Below, in pieces: positions 32,174 through 40,880 of a stretch of DNA of 46,756 nucleotides. The position numbers were made by a program, and so were the translations under genes. The DNA is taken from contig NZ_WFGV02000046.1 in NCBI RefSeq assembly GCF_010095445.2, positions 1 to 46,756 of the forward strand. The letters run 5' to 3'. Below the pieces are notes generated by a model that was not told the origin of the DNA, ran no database searches, and saw nothing but the letters and a program-made list of their open reading frames with translations. Numbering within the stretch: the first letter of the stretch is position 1; the number at the start of each line of letters is the position of its first letter. Source of the DNA: Pseudomonas sp. TNT3 (GTDB lineage: Bacteria; Pseudomonadota; Gammaproteobacteria; Pseudomonadales; Pseudomonadaceae).

Positions 32174-32869
32174 TCAAACCAACAGTTCGGTGATCCACCG
32201 AGCCTGCTGGGCGACTTCCTGAGTCTTCTCCTCGGGTACGGCCTGCCGTGCCCGGGTGAAGTGCCTCAGAGTTTGCTGCTTGTGGCGCAGTATGTGCTGC
32301 CACTTCAGTAGAAATGTCGGGCTGCGTGCCTGCATCTGCAACGGCCCGAAGTACAGTTCCTCGGCGCTGTACCGCACTGGCCCGGAGCGTTCGGCAACAA
32401 TGATTTCGTAGTAGAAACGGTTCTCCCGCAGCAGCTCCTCACAGACGATGCAGTAGCCGTTTTCCATCAGCCATTGGCGCAGTGGCTGTTCACCGCCGTT
32501 GGGCTGCAGGATCAGGCGCTCCTGCCCGGTCAAATGTGCCTTGCCGCTGTCGAGGATGTCGCGAATCGTCTCACCGCCCATGCCACAGACCGTGATCGCC
32601 GTGATTCCGTCTTCCAGCTCGATCGCCGCCAGGCCATTGGCCTGGCGCACAGTGATCTGCTGCTCCAGGCCATTCTCGCGCACGGTGCGTTGGGCGCAGA
32701 GAAATGGCGTCATCGCCACCTCGCCAGCCACCGCTGCGACGATCGCACCCCGGCGCATCAATGCCACTGGGAGATAGCCGTGATCCGAGCCGATATCGGC
32801 CAGGCGCGCATCGGCGGGCACATGCGCCGCCACGCGTTCCAGGCGCATGGACAATGTGTGTTCGTTCAA
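32174..32869 (-). CDS. trmK: tRNA (adenine(22)-N1)-methyltransferase, TrmK family
   Basis: A 231-residue SAM-dependent methyltransferase that modifies N1 of A22 in tRNA. Motif I is ADIGSDHGYLPVALMRRG, with NGLAAIE and VCGMGGETIRDIL downstream and LILQPNGGEQPLRQWL as the catalytic-side motif; a C-terminal helical region follows. I chose the TTG at 32869, which has AAGGA seven bases upstream and gives the normal length and start (NEHTLSMRLERVA). This is a household gene standing alone among accessory ones. Confidence 0.87.
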   Translation of the reverse strand: MNEHTLSMRLERVAAHVPADARLADIGSDHGYLPVALMRRGAIVAAVAGEVAMTPFLCAQRTVRENGLEQQITVRQANGLAAIELEDGITAITVCGMGGETIRDILDSGKAHLTGQERLILQPNGGEQPLRQWLMENGYCIVCEELLRENRFYYEIIVAERSGPVRYSAEELYFGPLQMQARSPTFLLKWQHILRHKQQTLRHFTRARQAVPEEKTQEVAQQARWITELLV

Positions 32870-33025
32870 CTGCAGTTCCTTTTCACCACGAATGCCCGGC
32901 ACCTTCGGCCGGATCGGGACGCGATTGTGTCGGGCATCGTCGTGCAATTCAAATTCAGGCGACCACGGCCATGGCAATGCCGTTGCTGACAGGGCGCAAT
33001 CGGCCGCAGCAGATCGTCATGGCAT

Positions 33026-33667
33026 TTATGCAGTCTGTCGACGCATGGTCAGGATGGCGGCGCCGAAAAAGATGAATGTCGACCCCACGACCCGGCTGAC
33101 CCAACGGGACAGCTCGGGCCGCGTCAACACGCCATTGGCCCGGGAAGCCAGCGCGGCGTACAGGCTCAGGGAGACCACCGACAACGCCATGAAGATCGAG
33201 GTGAGGATGAAGAACTGCGGCAGCAGCGTTGCGCTCTGATCGATGAATTGCGGGAACAGCGCGGTGTAAAACATCGTCGCCTTCGGGTTGGTGACCGCCG
33301 TCAGGAAGGCCGACTTGTACAGTTTGAAAGGCGTGGGCCTGCTCTTCTTCGAGTCATCCCGGACACCGTCCGCCAGCATCGGGCTCTTGTTGAACAACTG
33401 ACGGGCCCCCAGGTAAAACAGGTACCCCGCTCCCAGGATTTTCACCGCGTTGAACAGCCACTCGGAACTGGCCAGCAACGCCCCCAGCCCCAACATCGCG
33501 GCAGCCGACAGGCAGAACAGGCCACTCGCATTGCCAAGGGACGACCACACCGCACTGCGTTGCCCGTAAGCCAGGCTGTTGTTGATCGCCATCAAGGTCG
33601 CGGGTCCAGGACTGGCGATGGCAATGGCGGCGACGAGGGTGTAGGTAAAGATCGAGTGAGAATCCAT
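33026..33667 (-). CDS. LysE/RhtB-family amino-acid exporter
   Basis: A 213-residue inner-membrane protein with about six hydrophobic segments. The signature is near the N-terminus, IAIASPGPATLMAINNSLAYGQRSA, followed by LGAGYLFYLGARQL and FLTAVTNPKATMFYTALFPQF, which are standard RhtB/LysE motifs. The start at 33667 removes an unlikely N-terminal extension; the ribosome-binding site is weak. It lies 128 bp from the dehydrogenase pair and need not belong to that cluster. Exports neutral or basic amino acids in characterised relatives. Confidence 0.85.
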   Translation of the reverse strand: MDSHSIFTYTLVAAIAIASPGPATLMAINNSLAYGQRSAVWSSLGNASGLFCLSAAAMLGLGALLASSEWLFNAVKILGAGYLFYLGARQLFNKSPMLADGVRDDSKKSRPTPFKLYKSAFLTAVTNPKATMFYTALFPQFIDQSATLLPQFFILTSIFMALSVVSLSLYAALASRANGVLTRPELSRWVSRVVGSTFIFFGAAILTMRRQTA

Positions 33668-33795
33668 TTTCAATGCTCGCGAGGGTTGGAAGGTGGCGAA
33701 TTTTACAGAATGTAAACAGACCACCAGTCTATCTGCATTGCGTGAAACTGTGGGCAGTGACGCGAAGGTTGGGCCCGGCTTCCAGGCCCAATTGC

Positions 33796-34794
33796 TCAGG
33801 CCTGCCTCAAAGCCCCCTCAAACGCCGGCGTCAGCCCCGACAACTCCAGCTTGCGCACGAAGTCGCCGAGACGCTGTTGCTTGTAGGCGTCCACATCCAT
33901 GTCGCGATAGTCGTAAAAGCCCTGGCCGTCTCGCAGGCCATTGCGGCCGTTCTGCATATTGTCGGCGATCACTTGTGGCGACTCGAAACGCGGTGCCAGC
34001 GCGCCGCTCAGGTAACGCGATGCGTAGTAGAGAATGTCGCCTCCACCCCAGTCGATGAACTCGAGCAGGCCCAGGACCGAGAAACGCAGGCCGAAACCCA
34101 CGCGCACCGCAGTGTCGATGTCTTCCGCGCTTGCCACGCCCTCCTCGACCATCCGTGCGGCTTCGTTCATCGCCAGTGCCTGGATGCGCGGGACGATGTA
34201 GCCGGCGACCGGATTGCACACCACCGCCACCTTGCCGATGCGCTTGAGCAGTTGCAGCAGCCGCTCGACCACGTGCGGGCACGTCGTTTCGCTGCGACTG
34301 ACTTCCACCAGCGGCATCAGGTACGCCGGATTCAGCCAGTGCGCGTTCACGAAACGCTTCGGCTCACTGACCATTCCACTCAGCTCGGTGACCAGAAAGG
34401 TCGAGGTCGTCGAGGCAATGATGGTCGAGGCCGGAACATGCTCGCTGACCCAGGCGAAGGTCTCCTGCTTCACCGCAATGACTTCCGGCACGGCTTCGAA
34501 CACCAGGTCGCACCGGCTGAGTGTCGCTGCAGCGCGGGATCTGGCTTGCAGCGTCAACCGTGACATCGCGATGTCCGCCTGGTCCGGCAGGAGCACACCG
34601 AGGCGCACCAGCATCTGCAGTTCGCCGCGAACATTGTTTTGCACACGCTCGAAGTAGGCGCGCCGCTCATCCTCGGCGCGCTCCTTGATGTCGATGAGGG
34701 TGACCGGCAGGCCCGCGTGGATGAACGCCAGCGCAATGCCCTCGCCCATCCGGCCGGCACCGACCACGCTGACTGACGGCAGCGCCGCGTTCAT
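33796..34794 (-). CDS. 3-hydroxyacyl-CoA dehydrogenase family protein (possibly carnitine-dehydrogenase-like)
   Basis: A 332-residue NAD-dependent dehydrogenase. Rossmann motif VVGAGRMGEGIALAF (9-23) with acidic strand-2 end LIDIK; catalytic His in VNAHWLNPAYLMPLVEV with the paired Glu in the same stretch; NPVAGYIVPRIQALAMNEAARMVEEGVAS and FGLRFSVLGLLEFIDWGG from the C-terminal helical domain. The His-Trp-Leu-Asn-Pro variant and single-domain size resemble L-carnitine and related hydroxy-acid dehydrogenases more than fatty-acid FadB. It overlaps the stop of the opine-dehydrogenase-like gene (TGATG), so the two are translationally coupled and probably act on linked substrates. Confidence 0.83.
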   Translation of the reverse strand: MNAALPSVSVVGAGRMGEGIALAFIHAGLPVTLIDIKERAEDERRAYFERVQNNVRGELQMLVRLGVLLPDQADIAMSRLTLQARSRAAATLSRCDLVFEAVPEVIAVKQETFAWVSEHVPASTIIASTTSTFLVTELSGMVSEPKRFVNAHWLNPAYLMPLVEVSRSETTCPHVVERLLQLLKRIGKVAVVCNPVAGYIVPRIQALAMNEAARMVEEGVASAEDIDTAVRVGFGLRFSVLGLLEFIDWGGGDILYYASRYLSGALAPRFESPQVIADNMQNGRNGLRDGQGFYDYRDMDVDAYKQQRLGDFVRKLELSGLTPAFEGALRQA

Positions 34795-35900
34795 CAGTTG
34801 TAGCCCCGGGTCAGGAGCTCGGTCATTTGCGCCCGGTCAAGACTGGCCAGCCCCAGGTTCTCCAGGGTGCGGCCTTCGGCGTAGAGGTCGCGTGCCGCCA
34901 CCACCGAGGCGATGCTCAGCAGGCCTTGCGCCACGGGAGTCGGGACACCGGCCCAGCGCCCCACGGAAACCAGGAAGGACAGGCCCAGGCGGGTGTCTTC
35001 GAGCATGTATCTATGGGTCTGCAAGTCGATGTCTTCGCGCCAATCGCCGCTGTCGGTCAGCTTGCCGTGGGCACCCCGTCCGTACATCCACTCTTCGCCG
35101 TCGCGGGTGTTGTAGTGATCAGCCAGCGGAAAGTGCGGTGCGCCATAGGTCAGTGCTTCGCGCACGGCCATGCGTTCGGCATCCAGCTGGTTGGTCACCC
35201 GGCGAATCGACGGCTGGGTGCCCTCGTTGTGAATGTCCCAGGCGTCGAAATGCTCAAGCGGACCGGCGTTCATCATGATCAGCGGCGGATGAATGATGGG
35301 GCCCGCGTTCATCAGCGCACCGCTCAAGGCGTCTTCAATCGGCTCGACACTCGGGTAGGCTTCGCGCAGCACAGCGAAGGCGTGGTCGGACAGGTTGCTG
35401 GGGAATACGCCGGTCGGCAGGCGGGTGGCGTAGCCGCTGATCACCAGGTCGCTGGCGCCGTGCTTGCGCACCAGATAGGGCAGCGTACCGGTTTCAGCGA
35501 AGGCGACTTTGCTCTGGTTGCCCGCATCGGCCATGGCCTTGGCGAACACGTAGCTGCCGAAGGTACCCGGTGGCAGGAACACCACTTGACCCTCTTGCAG
35601 GTGCGGCGCGACGTGTTTGGCAAGGTCTTCGTGGGAGGTCGACGGCAGCGGGATGATGACCAGTTGCGCGTCACTCAGGGCTTCGGCGAGGTCGTCGGTC
35701 AACGACAGTTTGTCTCCCTGCTGACCGACAGACAACTGACGCGTGCCACGGTAGTCCCTGATCGTCAGCGCGCCGATGGCCAGCAATTCCTTGAGCGCTG
35801 CGCCATCGCGACGCCACAGGCGAGTCAGGTGGCCTTTCTCAGCCATTTCGACAGCAGCGGCGTAACAGCCGTGACCACCACCCAGCACGGTAATATTCAT
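34794..35900 (-). CDS. NAD/NADP octopine/nopaline dehydrogenase family protein
   Basis: A 368-residue protein with an N-terminal Rossmann domain (TVLGGGHGCYAAAVEMAEKGH, then LTRLWRRD) and a C-terminal opine-dehydrogenase domain with GALMNAGPIIHPPLIMMNAG and the FDAWDIHNEG stretch. Family enzymes reductively join a keto acid to an amino acid or run the reverse oxidation. It is the first gene after the AraC regulator, with AraC-type direct repeats 62-89 bases upstream of its ATG, and is coupled to the hydroxyacyl-CoA dehydrogenase. Next to an OprD porin and an MFS carrier, a catabolic role on an opine-like or N-substituted amino acid is plausible. Substrate unknown. Confidence 0.82.
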   Translation of the reverse strand: MNITVLGGGHGCYAAAVEMAEKGHLTRLWRRDGAALKELLAIGALTIRDYRGTRQLSVGQQGDKLSLTDDLAEALSDAQLVIIPLPSTSHEDLAKHVAPHLQEGQVVFLPPGTFGSYVFAKAMADAGNQSKVAFAETGTLPYLVRKHGASDLVISGYATRLPTGVFPSNLSDHAFAVLREAYPSVEPIEDALSGALMNAGPIIHPPLIMMNAGPLEHFDAWDIHNEGTQPSIRRVTNQLDAERMAVREALTYGAPHFPLADHYNTRDGEEWMYGRGAHGKLTDSGDWREDIDLQTHRYMLEDTRLGLSFLVSVGRWAGVPTPVAQGLLSIASVVAARDLYAEGRTLENLGLASLDRAQMTELLTRGYN

Positions 35901-35961
35901 CGAGATGCTCCTTTGATAAGAGACTCGATCCTATCGAGCCACGCCGCCAGCGACTTATCCG

Positions 35962-35989
35962 ATTGCGCAACCGACTGACCCATTGCGCA
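35962..35989. promoter_or_regulatory. Paired ATTGCGCA direct repeats, candidate AraC-protein site
   Basis: ATTGCGCA at 35962-35969 and again at 35982-35989, separated by 12 bp (20 bp start to start, two helical turns). It lies in the 95-bp gap between araC-type and opine-dehydrogenase-like genes. The identical arrangement occurs upstream of the OprD gene at 40133-40160. Confidence 0.7.
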
Positions 35990-35995
35990 GAAGTC

Positions 35996-36970
35996 TCAAT
36001 GCCTGTGCCGTCGCAGGGTGTCTGACGGCAGGCAGCCGTAGCGTTGCCGGTAGCCGCTGGAGAAATGCCCGAAGCTGTTGATGCCATGACGCAACAGGAT
36101 ATCGGTGACGGTTTCCCCGACCCTGGCCTGCTTCAGTGATTCGTGGATCAGCGCAAGCCGGCGATCGCGAATGTAGTCGACCGGCGCCTGCTGGAGGAAC
36201 TGGTTGAAGCCGTTCTGCAAGGTGCGCACCGAGACGCCACAGAGTTCGCTCAAGGTCGCCAGGCTGATCGGCTCGTCGAGGTGTTCCTCGATGTAGTCAC
36301 GAGCCTTTTTTACGTGATGCGGCAGCGGTGCGCGGGCGTCGTTCAACAGATCCGCGGAGTAGTTGTGCGGCAGCTGGGTCAGCAGCAATTGCATCAGGTA
36401 TTCGGACAGGCTGCTGGCAATGCGTGAGCCGTCGACGCCGCTGCCGTACAGCCGGCAGATATAGTCCAGGGTGTGATAAAGGCTGACGGCACCGGCGCTC
36501 AGATGGTCGACCCTGACATCAAAGATCACCGACTGTCGCAGGCTGCGACCTAGCAGGCGTTGCAGGTGCGTCTCCAGGGCGTCACGGTCGACGCGCAGGA
36601 TCAAGTTGCGGCATTCGCCATCAGTGACGATGCGGCTTTGCGCGAACGGCGAGGAAACGCTCAGGTAGCCCGACTGCATCGCCGCGCTTTGTCGCCCGTG
36701 CGCCACTTCGCACTGCCCCTGCAAGGTAATGCGAAACAGGTACTGATCGGCAATGTCGCCGATGGTGATCTCCACCGGGGCGCCGTAACGCAAGTCGAGC
36801 AATGCCAGGTCGCCGAAAAATACCCCGTTGAGCCGGGTGTAAATGGGCGCGTCATGCAGCACGTTGAAGCTGTGCGGGCACAGGTAATGGCTGACCTTGG
36901 CCTTGATCTCACGGTAATCGGTTGAGCTGAGCAGGCTGTGCCGCTCCAGCAGGTGTACATCATTCAACAT
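35996..36970 (-). CDS. AraC-family transcriptional regulator of the opine-dehydrogenase cluster
   Basis: A 324-residue regulator with an N-terminal AraC-binding-like sensing domain (about 1-200, containing YLCPHSFNVLHDAPIYTRLNG and GQCEVAHGRQSAAMQSGYLSVSSP) and a C-terminal double helix-turn-helix: ARDYIEEHLDEPISLATLSELCGVSVRTLQNGF and VTDILLRHGINSFGHFSSGYRQRYG. The start at 36970 has AGGAGA seven bases upstream. It lies between the MFS and opine-dehydrogenase-like genes on the same strand. It most likely binds the paired ATTGCGCA repeats at 35962 and 40133 and activates both ends of the cluster when substrate is present. Confidence 0.87.
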   Translation of the reverse strand: MLNDVHLLERHSLLSSTDYREIKAKVSHYLCPHSFNVLHDAPIYTRLNGVFFGDLALLDLRYGAPVEITIGDIADQYLFRITLQGQCEVAHGRQSAAMQSGYLSVSSPFAQSRIVTDGECRNLILRVDRDALETHLQRLLGRSLRQSVIFDVRVDHLSAGAVSLYHTLDYICRLYGSGVDGSRIASSLSEYLMQLLLTQLPHNYSADLLNDARAPLPHHVKKARDYIEEHLDEPISLATLSELCGVSVRTLQNGFNQFLQQAPVDYIRDRRLALIHESLKQARVGETVTDILLRHGINSFGHFSSGYRQRYGCLPSDTLRRHRH

Positions 36971-37055
36971 CGAGGGCTCTCCTGATCTGGAGCGAATCGG
37001 CCCCGCTGCGTTTGCACGAAGCGGGGCCGTGGTGTCGATCATGAACGATCGCACA

Positions 37056-38411
37056 TCACGCCGGGGTCGGGTACTCACGGGCATAGCTTTCGCGGAAATG
37101 ACGGCAACCTCGCCACAGCAGAAACACCGTCAACACCGACGCACCAGCGATCACCAGGGACATGGACGAGCCCACCGCCGCCGGCGAGCCGAAGTAACGG
37201 TCGGTCAACAGCGCCACCAGCGTGGTGCCCACGCCCAGACCGAGCAGATTGCTGATGAGCAGGAACACCGCCGAGACCTGTGCACGCACCTGATTCGGCG
37301 CGAGAATCTGCATCGCGGCGGTGGACGCCGGCATCGGAAACGAGGCAAAGAACATCGCCGGTACCAGCAGGGTCACCGACAGCCACAGCTGATCGACTTG
37401 CGGGAACAGGATGGCGGGTATCACCATGCCCAGTGCGCCGATCACCCCGGTGCGCATTGCGGCGTCCTGATGGCCGCGCTTGGCGAGGAAGTCGGTGAGC
37501 CATCCGCCGAACAACACCCCGGTGGTGTTGGCCAGCAGCAGCACCGTACCGAGCATGTAGCCCGCCTCGACCGGCGTCAGGCCGAACTTGCGGATGTACA
37601 ACGCCGGGCTCCAGCTCATCATGCAGAACAGGGCCATGGCGTAGAACGAGAAACCCAGGTAATGGCAGGTGAAAGTCGCACGGTGACGGCCGAGAAAGCG
37701 GATGCCATCGCTCATCGCAACCTTCTTCGGCCGCCCCTGCGCATCAACCTGCAAGCCTTTGCGCGCGGGGTCACGCACGGTGAGCCAGATCAAAATGCCG
37801 ACCAGGATGCCGGGCAGACCGACAATGAAAAACGCCAGCTGCCAGGCTTTCATGGCACCGAGAAAGGCGACCTCGATGGTGTTCATGTCCTTGAGCAGCG
37901 CAATCACATAGCCCCCCACCAGGAAGGCCAGGCCGCCACCGACGAACGAGCCGATCGAGTAGATGCCCACCGCGCGGCCCAGTTTCTCCTTGGGGAACAT
38001 GTCGCTGAACATCGAATACGCAGAGGGCGACAGGGCCGCTTCGCCGACGCCCACGCCAATGCGGGCGAGGAACATGTGCAGGAAGTTTTTGCTCAGGCCA
38101 CACGCGGCGGTCATCAGACTCCAGACCACCACGCCGACGGCGATGATCTTCGGCCGGGAGAAGCGGTCCGCCAGGTAGGCGATGGGCATGCCCATGAAGG
38201 CGTAGAACAACGAGAACGCGAGCCCGTGCAGCAGGCTGAACTGGGTATCGCTGATTTGCAGGTCGGCTTTGATCGGTTCGATCATCAGCGCGAGGATCTG
38301 CCGGTCCACGAATGAAAAGATGTAGGCGACCATGCACAGCCCCACCACGTACCACTCGTAAAGGTAAGTCTTCTTCTTTTGCAGGACCGCGTTATTGACC
38401 TGGACGTTCAC
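37056..38411 (-). CDS. MFS transporter, spinster-like/metabolite:H+ symporter
   Basis: A 451-residue carrier with twelve hydrophobic segments. WYVVGLCMVAYIFSFVDRQILALMIEPIKADL is the first helix with the Asp-Arg pattern, PIAYLADRFSRPKIIAVGVVVWSLMTAACGL the loop 2-3 motif, and IGVGVGEAALSPSAYSMFSD a hallmark of the spinster-like group, which includes uptake carriers for aromatic and organic acids. I chose the GTG at 38411 because GAGGAG lies nine bases upstream; an ATG at 38441 has no such site. It sits between the OprD porin and the AraC gene and probably imports the cluster's substrate across the inner membrane. Confidence 0.85.
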   Translation of the reverse strand: MNVQVNNAVLQKKKTYLYEWYVVGLCMVAYIFSFVDRQILALMIEPIKADLQISDTQFSLLHGLAFSLFYAFMGMPIAYLADRFSRPKIIAVGVVVWSLMTAACGLSKNFLHMFLARIGVGVGEAALSPSAYSMFSDMFPKEKLGRAVGIYSIGSFVGGGLAFLVGGYVIALLKDMNTIEVAFLGAMKAWQLAFFIVGLPGILVGILIWLTVRDPARKGLQVDAQGRPKKVAMSDGIRFLGRHRATFTCHYLGFSFYAMALFCMMSWSPALYIRKFGLTPVEAGYMLGTVLLLANTTGVLFGGWLTDFLAKRGHQDAAMRTGVIGALGMVIPAILFPQVDQLWLSVTLLVPAMFFASFPMPASTAAMQILAPNQVRAQVSAVFLLISNLLGLGVGTTLVALLTDRYFGSPAAVGSSMSLVIAGASVLTVFLLWRGCRHFRESYAREYPTPA

Positions 38412-38448
38412 GGGTATTTGCTCCTCTTGGAATACGCTCATGTGCGCA

Positions 38449-38469
38449 GCGCGCCGGCTAACGGCGCGC
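38449..38469. repeat. GC-rich hairpin between oprD-type and MFS genes
   Basis: GCGCGCCG-GCTAA-CGGCGCGC, a perfect 8-bp stem about 38 bases upstream of the MFS start codon. It may weaken transcription from the porin gene or protect the downstream mRNA. Confidence 0.6.
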
Positions 38470-38571
38470 AGGACACCGACTGGGTAGTTGCGGGGCAGAT
38501 GCAAAAGACGATGGGTTCAAACATGGCCGGGCCTCTTATTGTTTTGGGGTGTAACCCTGGTTGGATCGGGC

Positions 38572-39825
38572 TTACCAGAACTTCCAGGTGTAGGTCGTGG
38601 CGACACGGAATTCGTTGTAGTCGTAGCCGTACTTCTGCTTCACGTCGATGTTGCGCAGGTCCAGCCCAAGTCCTTGCAGCGGCCCGCTCTGCACCACGTA
38701 GTTGAGCCCCAGGTAGCGTTCGCTTTCCTGGTTGTCGCTCAGGTCTGCGCCGCGGTTCCAGTGGGTCCCTTTGGTGTAACGGGTGTAGAACTTCAGCCCC
38801 GGCATCCCCATTGCGGCAAAGTCATAGCCGTAGCGCGCCGACCAGGATCGTTCACCCGGGCGAACAAACCCCAGGGACGACCAGTGCACCAGGTACGGTT
38901 GCGGGATATAACCGTTCATGGTCGGGAATACGCTGTCACCGAGCATGCGCTGGTAACTGACGCCAAACATATGGGCACTCTTGAGCAGGGTGAACAAGGC
39001 ACCGTAAGAGCGGTTGTCGATCTCACCGTTCAACGCCTCGCCCTCTTCGTTGTTATTGAAGTAGCGCAAGTCGGTTTTGAGCTTGTAGCCATTCCCCAGC
39101 TCAGCCATATGCATCAGGCCGACGTAGTGCTGCTGATAAATATCGTGCAGCACGCCATAGAAATAACTGGCTTGCAGGTTTTTGCTGATGTCGTAAGTGG
39201 CGCCGCCGAAGTCCAGGCCATCACTGTCGAGATTATCGGTGGAGCCGTACTTGTACAGTTTCTCGTGGTTGGAAGATTCCCGCGTCACGGCAGACCAGAA
39301 ACGACCGCCGGTCAGCGTCAACCCATCGATCTCCTTGGACTCCACCACGGCCCCCTGGTAAATGGTGTCCAGCTGGCGACTGGGGTCATCGAACGCAACC
39401 GGCAATTGCGGGCGCAGATCACCGACCTTCAACTCGGTCTTGCTGTAGCGCATCTTGAAGGTGGCCCCGGCCCGACTGTAGTCGTCGGCGGTCTGCCCGT
39501 CACGAACGCTATAAGGCAGCGAACCGTCATTGCCCGAAGAGTCCAGGCGCACGGCGTATTGCGCATCCACATCAAGACCGATGGCCAGGGCGGTGTCGGT
39601 GTCGGTGTAGCCGGACGTAAATTGCGCATCGAAACCCTGAGACCAACTGTGCACTTCAGAATCCGGTGCCTGGGTGTTGGTGTAGTTACGGTGCAAGTAG
39701 AAGTTGCGCGTATCCACTTTGAAGTGACTGTCTTTAATCACATCAGCTTGTGCGGCCAGTGGAGAACAAATCCCCAACACACTGGCGATACCTATTCCAC
39801 GGCATGACTGCCTTACTTGATACAT
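38572..39825 (-). CDS. OprD-family outer-membrane porin
   Basis: A 417-residue outer-membrane channel. The signal peptide is about residues 1-27 (SPLAAQA-DV). OprD features include the start FKVDTRNFYLHRNY, SWSQGFDAQFTSGYTDT, GDLRPQLPVAFDDPSRQLDTIYQGAVVESKEIDGLTLTGG and a C-terminal aromatic-Phe-Trp ending (TTYTWKFW) that signals beta-barrel insertion. GGAG precedes the ATG at 39825. In pseudomonads such porins are specific for small acids or basic amino acids and are encoded beside the matching catabolic genes; here these are an MFS carrier and opine-type dehydrogenase. AraC-like repeats lie about 310 bp upstream. Confidence 0.93.
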   Translation of the reverse strand: MYQVRQSCRGIGIASVLGICSPLAAQADVIKDSHFKVDTRNFYLHRNYTNTQAPDSEVHSWSQGFDAQFTSGYTDTDTALAIGLDVDAQYAVRLDSSGNDGSLPYSVRDGQTADDYSRAGATFKMRYSKTELKVGDLRPQLPVAFDDPSRQLDTIYQGAVVESKEIDGLTLTGGRFWSAVTRESSNHEKLYKYGSTDNLDSDGLDFGGATYDISKNLQASYFYGVLHDIYQQHYVGLMHMAELGNGYKLKTDLRYFNNNEEGEALNGEIDNRSYGALFTLLKSAHMFGVSYQRMLGDSVFPTMNGYIPQPYLVHWSSLGFVRPGERSWSARYGYDFAAMGMPGLKFYTRYTKGTHWNRGADLSDNQESERYLGLNYVVQSGPLQGLGLDLRNIDVKQKYGYDYNEFRVATTYTWKFW

Positions 39826-40132
39826 CTGACATCTCCACATCTGTATGTGCCTGGGCACTGTTTTTATAGGAGCAGAATCAAACCAAAGACCACCGGGGGT
39901 GGTGCGAGCAGGGCTTTTTGTTGTTATGGGGTTAAAACGCCACGCGGTCTCAATGGAACAGCCCGCAACGACGACAACCCGTGTCTGTCCAAGGTAAGTC
40001 AGCAAGCGCTGCGCCGATATCAAGAAGAACAGCATCCGAAGGAGGGAAATCTCCCACCCCGCTAAAGGTTTCTCTTAGGCGGCTATGAAGCGGAAGATGA
40101 TGGTGCACGTGTTCTGCCTGGCAGCCTCCCCG
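39826..40132. other. Long leader/promoter region of the porin gene
   Basis: About 300 bases between the porin start and the AraC-type repeats hold no open frame I can support on either strand. It probably contains the promoter and a long 5' leader. Confidence 0.5.
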
Positions 40133-40160
40133 ATTGCGCAGGCAACTCTCTAATTGCGCA
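40133..40160. promoter_or_regulatory. Second copy of paired ATTGCGCA direct repeats, upstream of the porin gene
   Basis: ATTGCGCA at 40133-40140 and 40153-40160, again separated by exactly 12 bp. It lies beyond the terminator of the upstream lipoprotein gene, so it most likely controls oprD and the genes behind it. Confidence 0.68.
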
Positions 40161-40228
40161 ACCCGGTGCAGACAACCGGCCGAACGGTCGCTGGCACAAG
40201 AATTACGCTGTGTCGGCATTCGCGAAGC

Positions 40229-40263
40229 AAAAAAAAACCCCGCAACCGAATGGGGTGCGGGGT
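40229..40263 (-). terminator. Rho-independent terminator of the lipoprotein gene
   Basis: On the minus strand ACCCCGCA pairs with TGCGGGGT and is followed by eight or nine T residues (40229-40237 as A on the plus strand). It lies about 60 bases after the lipoprotein stop codon. Confidence 0.85.
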
Positions 40264-40324
40264 AAAAAATTGGTTGGTTGCGGCCAACCAAAGGAGCTCT
40301 GTAGAAAACGTCAAGGCGCCGGGT

Positions 40325-40666
40325 TCAGATGCAATCCTGGGCAGCGCGTTCAAAACTCGACGGCAAAAAGTTCGAGGCCAGCAAATGTCGTTCGTAGATG
40401 AACACCTTGCCGCCGCTGCCGGCCTTGTACGCCTCCAGCACGTTGTCTGCCGACACCTTGCTCGGCACCACGATCCGGTAGCTGCGCTGGGTTTGCGAAA
40501 CAGTGGGATTCAACGCGCTGCCCTGCAATTTCGGTACTACGCAGTCGGCGTACTGGGCGGGGGTTTTGCTGGTCTTCAAGGTCATGGTCGGGTCGTTCGG
40601 TGCGCTGGCACAACCGGCGAGGAGCAACGTGCCAAACGCCATGGCAGACACACAGGTGGAGCGCAT
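40325..40666 (-). CDS. Putative lipoprotein of unknown function
   Basis: A 113-residue protein with a lipoprotein signal peptide: MRSTCVSAMAFGTLLLAGC, with the lipobox LAGC at about residue 19. The mature part has two cysteines (ADCVVP and AQDCI) that could form a disulfide, and the stretch SYRIVVPSKVSADNVLEAYKAGSGGKVFIYERHLL. I do not recognise the family. The ATG at 40666 has GAGG nine bases upstream; one at 40675 is too close to it. It is a single-gene unit with its own strong terminator. Confidence 0.75.
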   Translation of the reverse strand: MRSTCVSAMAFGTLLLAGCASAPNDPTMTLKTSKTPAQYADCVVPKLQGSALNPTVSQTQRSYRIVVPSKVSADNVLEAYKAGSGGKVFIYERHLLASNFLPSSFERAAQDCI

Positions 40667-40880
40667 CAATCTCATCCTCAACAAAAAATACGGCTTATCA
40701 GGCAGCAGAACCGCGTCACGCCGGTCGCCGTCGTCATTCGATGCAGGGGATTGTCCGGCTATTGTCATCAAAGTAGAACTTGCGTTTCGTGATGGTCACT
40801 ATTACTTCTAACAATAGTTGCGCGACGCGCAGACGGGTAAACACTCGATCACCACTGAAAAGATTGAAGAGGATCTCTCC

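Noticed and set aside
39950..40291. 113-codon minus-strand frame upstream of the porin gene
   Set aside because: It crosses the lipoprotein terminator and the AraC-type repeats and has no protein-like pattern.
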